64,000 nucleotides of DNA. Origin: Paramacrobiotus metropolitanus. Its lineage: Eukaryota; Tardigrada; Eutardigrada; Parachela; Macrobiotidae. The notes under the pieces were generated by a model that did not search any database, was not told where the DNA came from, and saw only the letters and a program-made list of their open reading frames with translations. The translations under genes and the position numbers were made by a program. Below are positions 1-12,398 of this stretch, in pieces (the first letter of the stretch is position 1; each line of letters opens with the position of its first letter). The stretch spans positions 434,001-498,000 of the forward strand of contig NW_026570278.1 of assembly GCF_019649055.1 (NCBI RefSeq). The letters run 5' to 3'.

Positions 1-255
1 AAGTACGCTGACTTGGGTGATCGGTGCAATTTCCAACCCGTAGCATTGGAAACAATGGGAAGCTGCGGTCCTCTTACCATGGATTTCATCAATGAGATGG
101 CTAGACGCATCAGAGAGCAGACCGGTGAAATCCGCGCGAAGCATTTTCTGTTACAGCGTTTTAGTATAGAGATTCAGCGCGGTAATGCTGCTTGTGTGTT
201 GGGAACTGTTGAGAAGCAGCTTGATCTCGATGATGTGTTTTTGGTTTGTGTATAG
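1..255 (+). pseudogene. 3' end of a retroelement-type ORF, cut by the window edge
   Basis: The frame is open from base 1 to a TAG at 253-255, and the true start lies outside the window. The residues around FQPVALETMG, RIREQTGE and the closing QRFSIEIQRGNAA resemble a short C-terminal segment that recurs in reverse-transcriptase-associated proteins of invertebrate mobile elements, after the polymerase domain. No catalytic motif is visible here, so only the tail can be described. The family link is from memory of that motif and is an inference. It could instead be the last exon of a host gene captured from such an element. Confidence 0.45.
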
Positions 256-342
256 TTGAGCAGATTTTGGATGTTCTCTAACTGATTACTTCCTTTTATT
301 ATAGATATTCGCATGCACGATATTAGATTCTGGCCACCATGC

Positions 343-474
343 AACTACAGAGACTATCCAAAAGTTCAGCGGCCACATAAGTCGACAGGGACTACTGGTG
401 GCTACACAAACTACAAAGACTACCAAAAGTTCAGCGTCTACACGAGACAAAATGGACTACCGGTTACTGGAATA
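343..474 (+). repeat. two-unit tandem repeat of about 66 bp
   Basis: The blocks starting at 343 and 409 both begin AACTAC, carry CCAAAAGTTCAGCG, and end with ACTAC(T/C)GG. They are imperfect copies with a period of 66 bp. Because 66 is a multiple of three, several overlapping frames stay open, but there is no start, splice signal or homology to support a gene. Confidence 0.55.
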
Positions 475-594
475 TATGCTGCGGAAAAACTACTCTGTAG
501 CGACGGAGGCTACATTTGACTACGGTGGCCAACCGGACTACAAGCCAAGAATGTTGATCCAAAAAAATAACCATGTTCGAAGTGTGCCATAGGT

Positions 595-2340
595 GCGTGC
601 ATCCGCCTACTCACCGCAAACACAGCGGTGTGGTCTGGTGACCGGTGCTCCAGTCGCAAGCCAGCGGCGATTCTTACCGCGGTGTACTTCGTGCAAAACG
701 CGATGATGGTACTTAAAAAGCTCCCACCACACAACAATTCAGCAATTTTACGATGATTATTCTGGTTAATAAATTCGATCGAACGACAAAATTGATATCG
801 TATAAAGGTATTTATCGGAAAATTTATCGATCGAACTTGATAATCAGAAAAATTTATCATAGAACTGAATGAATCGTTGCGGTAACTGTAGTGCGTTGTG
901 AGAGTTTTAAGCACCACAAAGTAATCGAAAGTAACAAAATACCCAATAAATTTATTCAGCAGTCAGATTCAGCAGCGACTTTGGGAATGGAATTGTAAAA
1001 GTTTTTACAATTTACGATGTAAGTAGATTACCGTGCGTTTAATTTTGTTTTGCACATTACAATTTTTCACAATGTACCTTGTAAATGCACAATAGTCAAA
1101 GTGACTAAACATGAGGACGTTATTGGATGGGGCGGTTGTAGAGCAGTGATCGATGACGTTACATTTAAACCGTGAAAGGCTTAACGGAAAAGAAGAACAT
1201 TTTTTGGCAGTGCGCTAATATCAACAAAAAGGCTAACGGAAACACCAAAATCATGCACACAATACACATACATCAACATAAAAAAACAACCGTCGAGTTG
1301 CAAAACAATCAGCAGTTGCGGCAAAAGCAAAGTTTAAATGTGCACGAATTTTTTCGAAAAACTCAAATCTTTATTTTACATACCACAGGTAAGCGAAAGA
1401 TTAAAAAGGGATTTGGTTAAGGTATGGAGGAGATCTGTCAGCAGCAGGTGATATGTATGGACGGTTGCAATAACCTGGAGAAGCAGCCGAAGAGAACACG
1501 GCCAAATCCATGTTTGGGAACAAATGAAAATGCGTAAGAGCATTCTGGAAGGTATTTCAGTGCGACAGCGTAAACGACGCATCAATTACTGCAATTGTCA
1601 GCTTCGTCAGGGTGGACACATCCACCAGTCTTAGATCAACATCCTTCCAATTACGTTTGCCGCCATCGGGCTGGAAACCGCCGTACCTACAAATATCACA
1701 AAAAATCCAATTTCAGAAGGCATAAACCCACTGTACTCACACAAGCTTTTCAAAGAACCTACAGTTGAAAGAGACATCGAACGAGATGCCACTGATTGGG
1801 ATACTCAAGAGCTTCCACCCACCGCCGATGGATGGACCGGACATACATGATTATACGCTGCGGTGTCGACTGGAGGACAGTTCTTCTCCGCCGCTTGCAA
1901 AAACTTCCGCTGCATACCAGCATGACCATCAGCAGAATGCAGCATGAGATACGGGATCACAAACGAAACTCCCCGGGGTTCAGCAAAGCCTGCTGTGATA
2001 TACGGGAACTTGTTGTCGTCGATGAACCCGTAGCCCGTATTCCTGGCAATTTCCGGCACCGTATAATTCCGCAGAGCCATATGCCGAAAAAAGGCAAGAA
2101 ATTTGGATAAATTTCGAAATTGCCATAGACTATCAACAGTAAAATCGTCTGGTTCCAGCAAGTCGTGCATATCAAATTATGCGTGAAACTATTTTTGATC
2201 ATTATGTAGTGCAGCTGCGTCATTTGGACGGCCATTAAAGCTACCAGCACCTTTTTGACGAGGGTCAGGATTGTGAACCGGATGTTATCAAGAAGAGTAC
2301 GACTTTTGGTATCAGCCGTTAGTGCCTTATTTAAGCCCTA
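595..2340 (+). repeat. segmental duplication, copy 1 (partner at 19692-21455)
   Basis: This segment runs parallel to 19692-21455 in the same orientation. Shared landmarks include the ACTCACCGCAAACACAGCGG block near 612, the TTCGATCGAACGACA block near 773, and the ATTAAAAAGGGATTTGGTTAAGG block near 1399. The segment contains the 3' half of exon 3 of gene X plus about 1.2 kb beyond its stop. Numerous substitutions and small indels show that it is old. Confidence 0.85.
1775..2340 (-). pseudogene. decayed copy of exon 3 of gene X
   Basis: On the minus strand, 2170-1805 translates to a segment closely matching the gene X product encoded at 21588-20862. Shared stretches include EPDD, TVDSLW, the LRNYT block and AAYNHV. 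Upstream, around 2250-2170, the match continues only in another frame, so at least one frameshift is present. Exons 1 and 2 are absent. The partner locus keeps the full three-exon gene, so this is a truncated duplicate without its promoter. Confidence 0.75.
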
Positions 2341-2595
2341 CGTCCGTTCTAAATCAGTAATAAAACTGTCGTAATATAAAAGTAATGCAAGGCAGTATAT
2401 ATCCATAAAGAAAATTAAACCAAGGGCACTTCCTGTAATGTACTCTGTATGCTATTTTGCTCGGGATTATTGTACATTGCTCGTAGAGCATTCACCTGCC
2501 GAGTCCGAATGGACAATCGCAATCGAAACAGAATCGGCAGGGAGCCGCAGGCTCCGATCTCGTTCACCAACAATTTGGCACCGCCCCTTTCGTAC

Positions 2596-2760
2596 AGCTT
2601 AGGACAAAAAAGACGTATAATCCCACCCACAGCATTCCGAACGCATGCAACGCAGTGCGCTGTACGGCTCAGCTAAAATATCCGGTTGTCGTACAATTGC
2701 ACTTGCCACATGCGTACGGATATCTGGGTGTGGGGTTATGCGTCTTTTTTGTCCTGAGCT
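2596..2760. mobile_element. 165-bp MITE, copy 1
   Basis: The terminal inverted repeats are about 30 bp long: AGCTTAGGACAAAAAAGACG at the left and its near-exact complement ending GTCCTGAGCT at the right. In this copy the symmetry extends outward to TACAG...CTGTA, which suggests a TA target duplication. A second 165-bp copy lies at 52104-52268. There is no coding capacity, so the element is non-autonomous. Confidence 0.85.
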
Positions 2761-2763
2761 GTA

Positions 2764-4320
2764 TATTATAAACGGAGGAAATAGTAGATGTCAGTACTTA
2801 TGAAAAAGCATGGCGTTTTGGACTTTTGCCGAGTGGTAAATGCATAAGATACATCCAGTGTAGATCTGTGTTCAGCATACCCGTTCGCGTCCATCCCTGT
2901 CCAGTGGCATGGTGGGGGACTCTTTATACAAGAGCCCGTAACGCAGGTACTGTACATAGCTCCTGCTCTTTAGTTATTTTGTATTTCACGGTAGAGATGT
3001 AAAGTGTCATTTTACAAAATCGGACTGTCAAACACAGTGTGACCTGGGCATGCAACAAGTGACCAAAGGTGCCCAAAATCTGGAGTATTGGGATCGCGAT
3101 GGTCCTTGCAGCATCCCAGCATAAGACATTTTCAAAACAAATTATTCGAGCCAACCTAGCGGCCATTATTGCAAAACTATAAAACGACTCGAAAAATAAC
3201 TAGATGTAGGGTACAAGCGCATTCATTCTAAAATTTCCTGCCAAGTTTGACAGGGATCGGCATGGTTCTACTTTAACATTAGAATTAGAAATTCGGTATA
3301 AAATCCCAAAGGTTTAGTGGAAAGGCACACATGCAGTCAAAAAATCGAACAAAAGAAGTGTTGCAAAGGCTGTTATTTCGGTGGTGATCGAAATGACCGG
3401 TAATCAGCAAGCTCGAAAATTTTCAAAATCGTTTTTTTGGAGAGGGAATCTGAAAAACTATTTAGAAGTGTAAGCAACAAGAACTAAAGCGAACAATGGA
3501 CCGAAAAGTTTTTCCATTTGCTGGCACCAAAATTTTCAGAGCACAATGCAAAAAATCAGATTTGCAGTAGACTCGACAAACGAATACTTTGAAGTATACT
3601 GACATGCTATATGGAAGACACTACACATTCTACAGTACTAGATGACCATCCAAACTCAGTAGATAAAGTGGGAAATAAATGCTACGAACTATTTCTTATG
3701 CCTAATCCACCGATAACTACTCTGTAGTAAAACACTTTACCAGTTATCCAACTACGTGCACGAATACGATCTGGATGATGTACTTATCCAGATTAGTTGT
3801 GACTTCCGGTAGGTAAACACACTAATTTTTTCGCTACAGAAGACACGAGAGCTCCAATAACACAACTTCTTATTAGCAACTGCAAGTTCACACAACACTT
3901 TTGTCTAGACTGACTTTCTCTATCAAAAACAGATGACCATTTCTCTGCTTTAACATGGGAAAGTTCAAAAACAGAAAACACCGCCGACGTCATAATACGG
4001 CGTACAAGAAACAGCCTCGGCTTCGCCTCCGCGTTTCTTGGGTTCTAAACTCCTTGGCCGGTTCACGGATTGTTAACTTAGAACGGATAAATCTGAAGAG
4101 CCCGATAACAAAAATTTTATAAAAAAATGGATGTTTTGGTTTCGTGCAGTCGAACGCAATTACTTTGACTTTACAGATCTTTTTTTGTTAAATTTTCTTA
4201 GCGAAAAACCATCCGAATCTAATCACCCACGAGAGTACCACATTACAAACTAAAAGGACGCTAAGACTGGACAGTGGTGGTAGATAGGTCACTCATTAAG
4301 AACTTAGCAGGCCCTGCTCT
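2764..4320. other. intergenic, no gene seen
   Basis: I see no convincing ORF, splice structure or RNA gene. Near 4015 there is a short block CTTCGCCTCCGCGTTTCTTG that recurs in similar form just after the minisatellite near 6040. This suggests that the flanks of the two repeat arrays share ancestry. Confidence 0.5.
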
Positions 4321-4339
4321 ATTTTGCTCAGCAATACAG

Positions 4340-4480
4340 TTTGGTCATACGTTCACCTAACGGGCTCTGTGCACTGGATAGCATTGGTAGCTCGGTCACC
4401 CATCTACCTAACGGGATTTATGCAAAGGACAGTACTGGTAACTCGGTCACTAGATCACTTAACGCGAGGTTTCCAGCGAT
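4340..4480 (+). repeat. small outlying array of the 51-bp minisatellite
   Basis: There are about two and a half units of the same repeat that forms the array at 5341-6031, including AGCTCGGTCACCCATCTACC. In one frame they read as VIRSPNGLC, SSVTHLPNG and NSVTRS units. The frame ends at 4531 after a non-repetitive tail that resembles the tail after the main array. Confidence 0.8.
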
Positions 4481-5340
4481 TCGGTCATTTTGCGGCAACT
4501 CATATCACGCGGTCAGGATACGATTTTGAGTGATACGAATGCAAAGATGTATCAGAAGAATGATTATACTATACTACTACGTTGGCAGAAAAATTATTTT
4601 ACTTTCAATCAATCAGTTATAAGGTTTTAAAGTCAAAAATTTTAGGCTAAATTTCACTAAGCGCTGTTTGGTAAAAAAATAATCTAGAAACGCTATCTTG
4701 TGCAGAAACATTGTAAAAGCTTATCACACACAGGAAATTTGAATATCGTTTCATTTGAAAATGTAAAATATTCAAAACTAATTTTGGGGGGTTGGGGCAG
4801 TACTGCCCCTGAACGTTTCCAGTTATAACTCTCGTAGTTTTCATGGTATCGAAAATCGGTGTGTGTGATAAGGTCTAAAGACAGAGCTCGATTTAATGAC
4901 ATTTTCCACTCAATTTTTTGGTAACGCGTTGATTTGTTATGCAATTAAGTTCAATTTCACACAAAGCGCATTCAAAGTTTACGGTGTTTTGTTGCGCTAT
5001 GTTCGGTACAGAGAATGTTCAGCTGGACCGCTGAGTAAAACAAATGAAAGGCAGATGAGTTAGAGACGGCGAGCGACTGCGTGCCGCATGATAAGATAAA
5101 GGCCGTTGGTCAAACAAGCTATCACACCGTCGTGTCACTAATTGCTTCGACTCGACATTTCTTTGAAGAAGCTGATTACTCTGCTTGCTTACACAATGGC
5201 TCCATTGAGAATCACTTTCTTCGCTGCTGACCATAAAAGATCGGATGTGATAACCCGGATTGTCTTAATGCAGCGCTAGCCGCTTTCTCTCTGTTGAACA
5301 GCGCTTTCTCCTTCGACACCCTTGACGGAAAGTTGTTTTA

Positions 5341-6031
5341 CAGTAGTGGTAGCACGGTCACCCATCTACCTAACGGGATCTATGCACTGGACAGTATTGG
5401 TAGCTCGGTCACCCATCTACCTAACGGGATCTATGCACTGGACAGTAGTGGTAGCTCGGTCACCCATCTACCTAACGGGATCTATGCACTGGACAGTATT
5501 GGCAGCTCGGTCACCCATCTACCTAACGGGATCTATGCACTGGACAGTAGTGGTAGCTCGGTCACGCGTTCACCTAACGGGCTATGTGCGCTGGACAGTA
5601 TTGGTAGCTCGGTCAGCCGCTCACCTAACGGGCTTTGTACATTGGACAGTACTGACAGCTCGGTCACCTGCTCACCTCCCGGACTTTCTGCGCCGGAAAT
5701 TAGTGACAGCGCGGTCACCCGCTCTCCTACCGGGCTTTCTGCGCCGGACAGCAGTGGTAGCTCGGTCACCCGCTCACCTAACGGGCTTTCTGCACCGGAC
5801 AGCAGTGGTAGCTCGGTCAGCCGCTCACCTAACGGGCTTTGTACACTGGACAGTAGTGACAGCTCGGTCACCTGCTCACCTCCCGGACTTTCTGCGCCGG
5901 ACATTAGTGACAGCGCGGTCACCCGCTCTCCTACCGGGCTTTCTGCGCCGGACAGCAGTGTTAGCTCGATCTCCCGCTCACCTAACGGACTTTGTACACT
6001 GGACAGTAGTGGTAGCTCGGTCACTCGTTTC
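5341..6031 (+). repeat. 51-bp minisatellite, 13 full units plus a partial one
   Basis: The unit is 51 bp (17 codons). In one plus-strand frame it reads SSVTHLPNGIYALDSIG, varying to SSVTRSPNGLSAPDSSG. Units 1-5 alternate DSIG and DSSG endings, which gives a 102-bp dimer. From unit 6 onward a four-unit (204-bp) higher-order block repeats, with the order SVSR, SVTC, SAVT and SSVT/SSIS types. Two plus-strand frames and one minus-strand frame stay open because the period is a multiple of three. The frame has no ATG in this array, so it is either an exon with an upstream start or non-coding. I favour a non-coding satellite but cannot exclude a repeat protein. Confidence 0.9.
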
Positions 6032-6129
6032 ATCTCGGCTCCGTTTCCGCGTTTCTTGAGGTCTACGACTGGTCTGTTCGAATTTTTATTTTAATCGTTT
6101 TTATTCGTATCTTTTGGCTCTGTCAACTG

Positions 6130-6610
6130 GACTGTAGTGGTGGACTGGTGGGGTTTTCTGCGCCGGAAAGTAGTGGTTGCTCGGTCAACCGCTCAACTTC
6201 CGGGATCTGTGCACGGACAGTAGTGGCAGCTCAGCACTCCTTCACCGAACGGGTTTTTTGCGCCGGACAGCATTGGTAGCCCGGTCACCCGCTGCGCTAA
6301 CCGACTATCTGCGCCGGATATTAGTGACATCGCGGTCACCCGCTCTCCAACCGGGATCTGTGCACCGGATAGTAGTGGTAACTCGGTCACTCGTTCCCTA
6401 ACGGGCTTTTTACACGAAAAGTAGTGACAGCTCGGTCACTCGCTCACTCGGTCACTCGCCATCGGACAGTAATGACAGCTCGGTGAACCGCTCACATAGC
6501 TATCCATAGTGGCAGTTCGGCCACTCACTGGCTCAGCGGGCTATTTTAACTAGAATGTTGTGGTATTTCGGTCAACTAACGGGCTTGTGCACTGAACAGT
6601 GGCGGTAGTT
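6130..6610 (+). repeat. degenerate continuation of the 51-bp repeat
   Basis: Phrases such as GTAGCTCGGTCA, ACCCGCTC and TGCGCCGGA(C/T)A recur with indels that break the 51-bp register. This looks like the eroded edge of the array, as expected when homogenisation acts mainly in the centre. Confidence 0.75.
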
Positions 6611-8129
6611 CTGCCTATCGCTGCTGGCCGGCACTTGTTTAGAAATTGTCCTCGATGACAACGTTGGATATGTAGTCGTTCTTGTCGCAATAACGCCAAC
6701 GGTCTGCTAATTAAATTGATTCTGATATTTTAATTAGTAGAAAGTACTTTCATTTTTTAACTATATTTTATTTTGTTTACGAGGCAACATTGCCTGGTTA
6801 AAAATACCACGATGATAATTATTATTATAATAATTTAGTTACATTTGGTGAAGGTAGTCAAAACTCTTCCGCTGTGGCGCTCGAAGCGGGAGAAGTTTTA
6901 AAAGAAATGAATACTATCTGGCCGGGTTTTCGACTACGGGCTTTCAGAATATAATATTGGTTTTGGTCAGTCTTTTCTGGCTTGCCGGCTCTGGTGTATC
7001 CCATTCGTGGCAATATAGATCTGAATCTTGATACTAACAACCAATTAGTATGCTCAAAACGGAAGAAACAGCCATGTACTCTACCAGATAAGTACATGAA
7101 GAGGCGTACGTTACTCATGTGACCTTAATACATACTACGCAATACGAACTACGCTAAGTTCAGGGTTAGAAGAAATAATAAGTTTGAACTTATGCAAACG
7201 TAATTCACGGAAGGCACAGTTACCTAGATATTTCTGACATTTCGGCATTCCACCACGAACAGGCGTCGTTGAGTTATCGAGCTATAACGGATAACAGCGG
7301 AAATGACCATGCGGGTACAGTTTTTCAGTGCCGGTTGGGTATACACCGTATACTCTAGGACGTATGATGCGGTGCGGGTAGTTGTCGCTGTGGTCACTGG
7401 CTTATAAACCACTTAGTGATGGCTGAGACCGTTTGTAGGGTACCCTCCCTCTACACCTCCGTTCACAAAAAAGATACCAAAAGTCGGCTATTTTTATGTA
7501 TTATACATATCGTTGTATTTGTCGATGAAGCTGCAGCCCGATGTTCTCCCTGGCTTGAAAACGGTTTGCAACCTTGTTAGTAACTGTGAAAGCTTTAGGC
7601 TAGCGCTGACACGTCAATTATAGCATAACCGCGTTTTTATAACTTTTTTCGTTAGTCATTCAACCGGAGAACTCCGGTCTGTCAATGCCCCATATGACGC
7701 CTTTTACTGTACTAGTTATAGAGCAGTATCTAGAATTAATATGATTCATCAGCTGAATAATTTGGAAAAACGGCGACCATAGCTAGCCGTATAATGGCGA
7801 CAGTACTAGCATTAGCCATTAGATATTGTTTAAAGTCCGTCAACGTGACTGACTGATGCCTTATTAAAGCCAAATAAAGCTGTAATATCTTGCCCGGCCC
7901 ATTAATGGACCTTTGAGACATCACCCAAAGCTAAAGGAGAGGTACGGTTTAGGGCGAGGAAACTGTTTTTTACTCTGCTCTCTGCTGATGAGTCTGATGA
8001 CAGTCCCATGGCTTCGGATAACCTCCTTTAGCTTGGAGTGATATCCTCTGCTCGACCGCCGCGGAGAAAAAACAAACGGTAGGTTATAGTTCAGCGTCCT
8101 TTCAAGGAAGCCGCTTTCTTGAACAAAAG
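6611..8129. other. intergenic, no gene seen
   Basis: There is AT-rich sequence around 6700-6840 and nothing recognisable after it. Short ORFs on both strands lack start context, splice sites and family motifs. Confidence 0.5.
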
Positions 8130-10620
8130 AACTTTATTTCTGATTGATATTAATTGATATTGATTATTTATTGGTTGATATTTTACCGAGAAACATACCG
8201 ACCAGCGGGACATTTGGCGAGTTACTTACACTGTTTGGTTGCTCGAAGGGATAATCGTGATTGTACACTCGCGCATGCCGAAAGGCAAATGCTTTCATGT
8301 CTTTTGTTACGGGTCTAATGACTATTATCGTTAATACATCTGCTATCGATAATTACACTAACGATAAGTTCGACAACGCTTAAGAACAGCATAGAAATAA
8401 TTCTGAAGTTAATTAGTTCTGCTTGGTTTTGATTGTTGTCGAAAATGGATGTCAATCAATCGGTTAACTCCAGTACACTTAAATACGAGTGTCCCTGGAC
8501 GGACAATTATGTATAATGAAACCAAAGCGCAGGAACGTTCGGAGAACAGTTTTATCATCTGCTATCCGATTCTGTTTTTGCACCATGGGAAATCTTTCCT
8601 CTATCGCAGTTTTTGGAACTACAGTGTATTCGACATGCACCAAGTGCCGATGTTTTACTACTAGGACTAGCGGTTGGTGATCTCTTGAAACTGTAAGTTG
8701 CATGGTAAAGGACTGTATAAGAACAGTGTAGCGTGACGGTACTAAATTTTGACCACGCAGTATACTGTTTTACCTGCAGGATAAAAGCCAAATATAGAGC
8801 AGTTATGTACATTTCTTACTCACTGTTTTTGATACTGACAATTTCGTATTACTGGACTCTGCTGTAAGTTCATATGAGAACTATTAGAGGAATCATGATC
8901 AAGAAAACCTCGGCATCGAGAAAGGGCAGCGGATTTCCCTGGAGATACAGCTGGGAAATGCGGCATCATTTATGGCGAGAATGGAGGCAGTGAAAGAGTC
9001 AACGAATTCTTTCTGTTGTGAAACTTGTGATATTAAAATGCTTTAACTGATCCCTGATTTGTACATTGTATTTTAACAAATAAAAACGGCTTAGTACTAT
9101 TAATGTAACATAAAAGTTTGTATACAGCTAAAAGTAGAGGTCAAATTTTCGGCCGTACATATTGCACCTACGGTACAATATGTACCGTAGGGAACATTCG
9201 TACCGCACTATGAAAAATTCAGTACCACATATTACAATAATTACAATTATAAAAATAAGGCTCCACGAGTGCAATACCAACCTGCACTGTCACGGTTATT
9301 ACAAAGTAGATGATCGAACAAAAAGTGGACCAAAACGGCTTTATCGCAGCAATTCGCATAAGTAGGGTTTCTTACAAAAACTAGCGTTTTTGTAAGAAGC
9401 CCAACGATTTGTGCGTCTTTAGCAACACTGAACGACTACGTACAAGGTCTTTACATTTGGCTACAGACCGGATTCCCAAGATTCTCGGATTGGTAAGGAC
9501 TACGGCACTGATAATTCTCCATGTGGATTAAGTACTGAAAAAACGTTCTAATATATTGACTGGGCACACGGTAATTCGGTAATTAGGGTTTTGGTGGTGT
9601 TTTCCATTGAACGGTTTCGTGCCATTGTGAGAGCCCATTTGACGTATCCAGTCTCCACAAAAGTTTCCCGGATCCTTGTTGTAACTTGTTTCGTTTATGG
9701 AATCGTGACTTGTGCTGATAAAGCCGTCCCTCAGTACTATTTGTTGGCTACACTGGACATTCCGAGTTTCGATGCGGAAACGTCACTACCCTTCGAATCA
9801 TCGCTGCCTCAGACTATGCAAACATGGAACACGGTGTCCAGTATCTACGGAGTACGGTACAACAAGTTACAACATATTCTATCATATTATAACACGTCCT
9901 TTACTTCCATATTATAAATATCCATATTTAAATTTGCATATAGTATTATAGTGAGTAACTGAATCCAGTGTGATCTGCAGGCAGTTGAGACATTCGTCAT
10001 ATTCATCATTCTTCTGGTATGCAATGCGACCATCATTTACAAAACTATCGCCAATCGCCGCACTGCTGAACCGGGAATAACGAACGTGCCGCACCGAGCC
10101 AAGCGAAACATCGAAGCACCGCTTCTCATTTCCGCCGTTTCGACGTATTTGATCTGCAGACCTCCCAAAGCGATCAACGACACCCTGGGGCAGCTGTCGC
10201 AGTATCCGTTTTGCTTTATTAATTACCAACATTTTAACCTGTTGTGGCGACCTGCCGATTCCATCATGCTGATTCCCTATTCCGCCAACTTTTATCTTTA
10301 TTGTGAATTCAGTACAAAATTTCGCAAGGGAGTGAAAACGACTTACGCTGCCTTTTTATTGAAAATCCAGCTGTGGAAGAGAAAATCACCTCGTCATCAA
10401 GAAGTCGCAGCGAAGGCAAGCAACAATTCCAGGATCAACTCACCCCAGTTAAATAATAAAGGGCCGAAACAACGTCCTGGCGACAAATTTCACGAGAGCC
10501 CGCAAAAGCGTCAACGACTGGTTGTGTTTGGAAATGAAGAACATTCATGCAGTTCAACGGAAACCACCATCACGGTTACTACAAAACTGTAGCGAATCTG
10601 CGAATGTATGTAATACGAAT
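8130..10620 (+). repeat. segmental duplication, copy 1 (partner 49440-51690)
   Basis: The TTGATATTAATTGATATT block near 8144, the GGTTGCTCGAAGGGATAA block near 8237 and the GPCR exon recur at 49458-50010. The 3' end (TCCTGGCGACAAATTTCACG near 10477) recurs near 51530. The partner lacks the equivalent of about 9420-10475 and carries an extra inverted-repeat transposon. This copy therefore preserves the empty insertion site near 9105-9116. Confidence 0.85.
8445..10592 (+). pseudogene. rhodopsin-like GPCR pseudogene (class A, peptide-receptor type)
   Basis: Exon 1 starts at ATG 8445 and ends before GTAAGT at 8693. It carried TM1 and TM2 (LAVGDLL), but it has an in-frame stop after the first 23 codons and a small deletion near 8575 that shifts the frame. 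The exon at about 9590-9917 holds SIERFRA, an E/DRY-like end of TM3, followed by TM4. The exon from about 9980 (after TGATCTGCAG) to 10592 is open and holds TM5, TM6, and TM7 ending SIMLIPYSANFYLY, in the place of NPxxY. A basic and Ser/Asn/Gln-rich tail follows. The TM7 wording recalls invertebrate FMRFamide-type receptors, but that subfamily is an inference. The broken first exon makes this copy non-functional as written. Confidence 0.7.
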
Positions 10621-12394
10621 AAGCAGAATTACAACAATAAATGCGAAACGCCCTTTGTTGTTCTGAAAGCACAACCAACGCCCATAAACAGGTTCACCGA
10701 GACACTACGTTCATACAGTACCTTTTGTCGGGATTATTTGGCAGACCATTAACCTGAAACATAGCGTGTGTAAAAATGCAAACTGCAGAATGCTACACTT
10801 TAGCACGGCATAATCAACGAAAATTTAGTTAATGTGTAGAAGTTTTCCGGGCCCACATTTCTCAAGCGGTCGACACACGACACTGAAACTGCATCACTGA
10901 CTAAATATTATTATGACAAATAATTTCCCATTTCGATCAGTTCGCGTACGTCCTTATTATTCTCTATAGGAGGCCGATTCTGCTGCAAGAAACGAAAAAT
11001 AGTCGTCCAATTTCAAAGCGTGAATGTGGTAAAATACTGTAATCAGCAGCTGGAAGGAAATTAGCGGAACGATTGTAAAGTTCCCTTGACCAAGGTGTAC
11101 AGCCACGTACCAACCATCCCCAGCTCAAAAAGCAAACTGTTTAAAATTGTAATGTAGTACATATCTGAAAATCGGTAAATTTGCCTGGTTCCAGCGTTGC
11201 AATAGTGGGCAATACAAAACACGATCGGCCAGAATACCGTTGCTTCCCGTTCGCTCTTGCCTTTTCAGTTTGCCTTTTTCAACTTTACCACTGCCATTTT
11301 TAAGTAAAATGTGTCGGCAAAGGTAAAGTTGAGACAATGCAAAATGAATGGGTAAAGGCAAACGGGAGACTAAGGTTACCTTGGCCGAGCCAATAAAACG
11401 CGATCATGTGTAATTGTGGCATGCGGCTAAAATCATTGTTCTGCATCATCAAATTGTCACACCTGTTAGTAGAAAGGTGTACAGATTAGGAAGCCAGCTA
11501 AGTTTCTGCATTTTGGTTGTGATATTGGCTGACGTGCAGACCGGAACCGTCCATAATATACGGACGTCTAAAATGTACATTAAGGCTAAAACGTCCCGAC
11601 ACGTTAAGGCTAAAACGAATTCGCAAGCATTCCTTCCGCTCGTGATGAAAAAGGCAAATGAATATTGGGTGGGCAAAATTCACGACGGAAGTTTTGGCTG
11701 CCCCCGTTTGTTATGGATGCTTTGGACGGCTTAAGGGCAAAACGTCGGCCGGACATCTCAGACGTCTGGACGTTTTGGACGGTTACAACGCTAACTGGCC
11801 AAAGGCCCAAAGCAAACGGTGCTCAAGTACTGCTAATTCTTTGTTTTTTATGTTACAGCGGATAAACTGAACCGATGACTTATAAAGTGGATCTCCGGCA
11901 CTCTGTGCATTCGCCCATGATAATAACGTGGCAAAATGCTTAAGCAGACTGAACAAACAAATGTTCGCATGTTATTTTGGGTAGGGACAAAGATTATGGC
12001 GTAGACTGTGTGTAATATGAGAAACGTTGCTGCTGACGGGGAAGGTCTCTTAACGTCGATGCTTTAGTCGCGATTCAAGTTGGGATATTTTTATACAGTG
12101 ATACGACCGCGAGCCGTAGTGACGTCACGACGTTTGTTGGGTTCATCGTATTTAAATGAATGGATTTCCTGAACTACCAAAGCTCACAACGACAGCACCT
12201 CTGCATGAATATTGAAAGTACGGAATGTGGCAGCATACGCTACAAAAAGTGATATTGCAGCGTGTGCCGCAAGACATGTTATGAGATACAGTAAGTGCCT
12301 TTGCGTTCTTCCCTAGATGGTTCTGGCAGCGGGTTATGTGACCAGTGAGTATTGTATGGTTGTTTATTCAGTTGTAGGTGTGTGGTAGCCGTGT
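10621..12394. other. intergenic with a diverged dispersed repeat near 11660-11760
   Basis: No gene is supported. GGCAAAATTCACGACGGAAG and the following GTTTTGGCTGCCCC near 11670-11705 resemble the block at 52315-52360 (GGACAAAATTTTCGGCAGAAG, TGTTGGCTGCCCC), including GATGCTTTG further on. A two-copy dispersed repeat is the likely reading. Confidence 0.45.
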
Positions 12395-12398
12395 TTAA

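Noticed and set aside
5533-6033. 166-codon minus-strand ORF over the minisatellite
   Set aside because: The 51-bp period keeps several frames open on both strands; there is no sign of a promoter or splicing.
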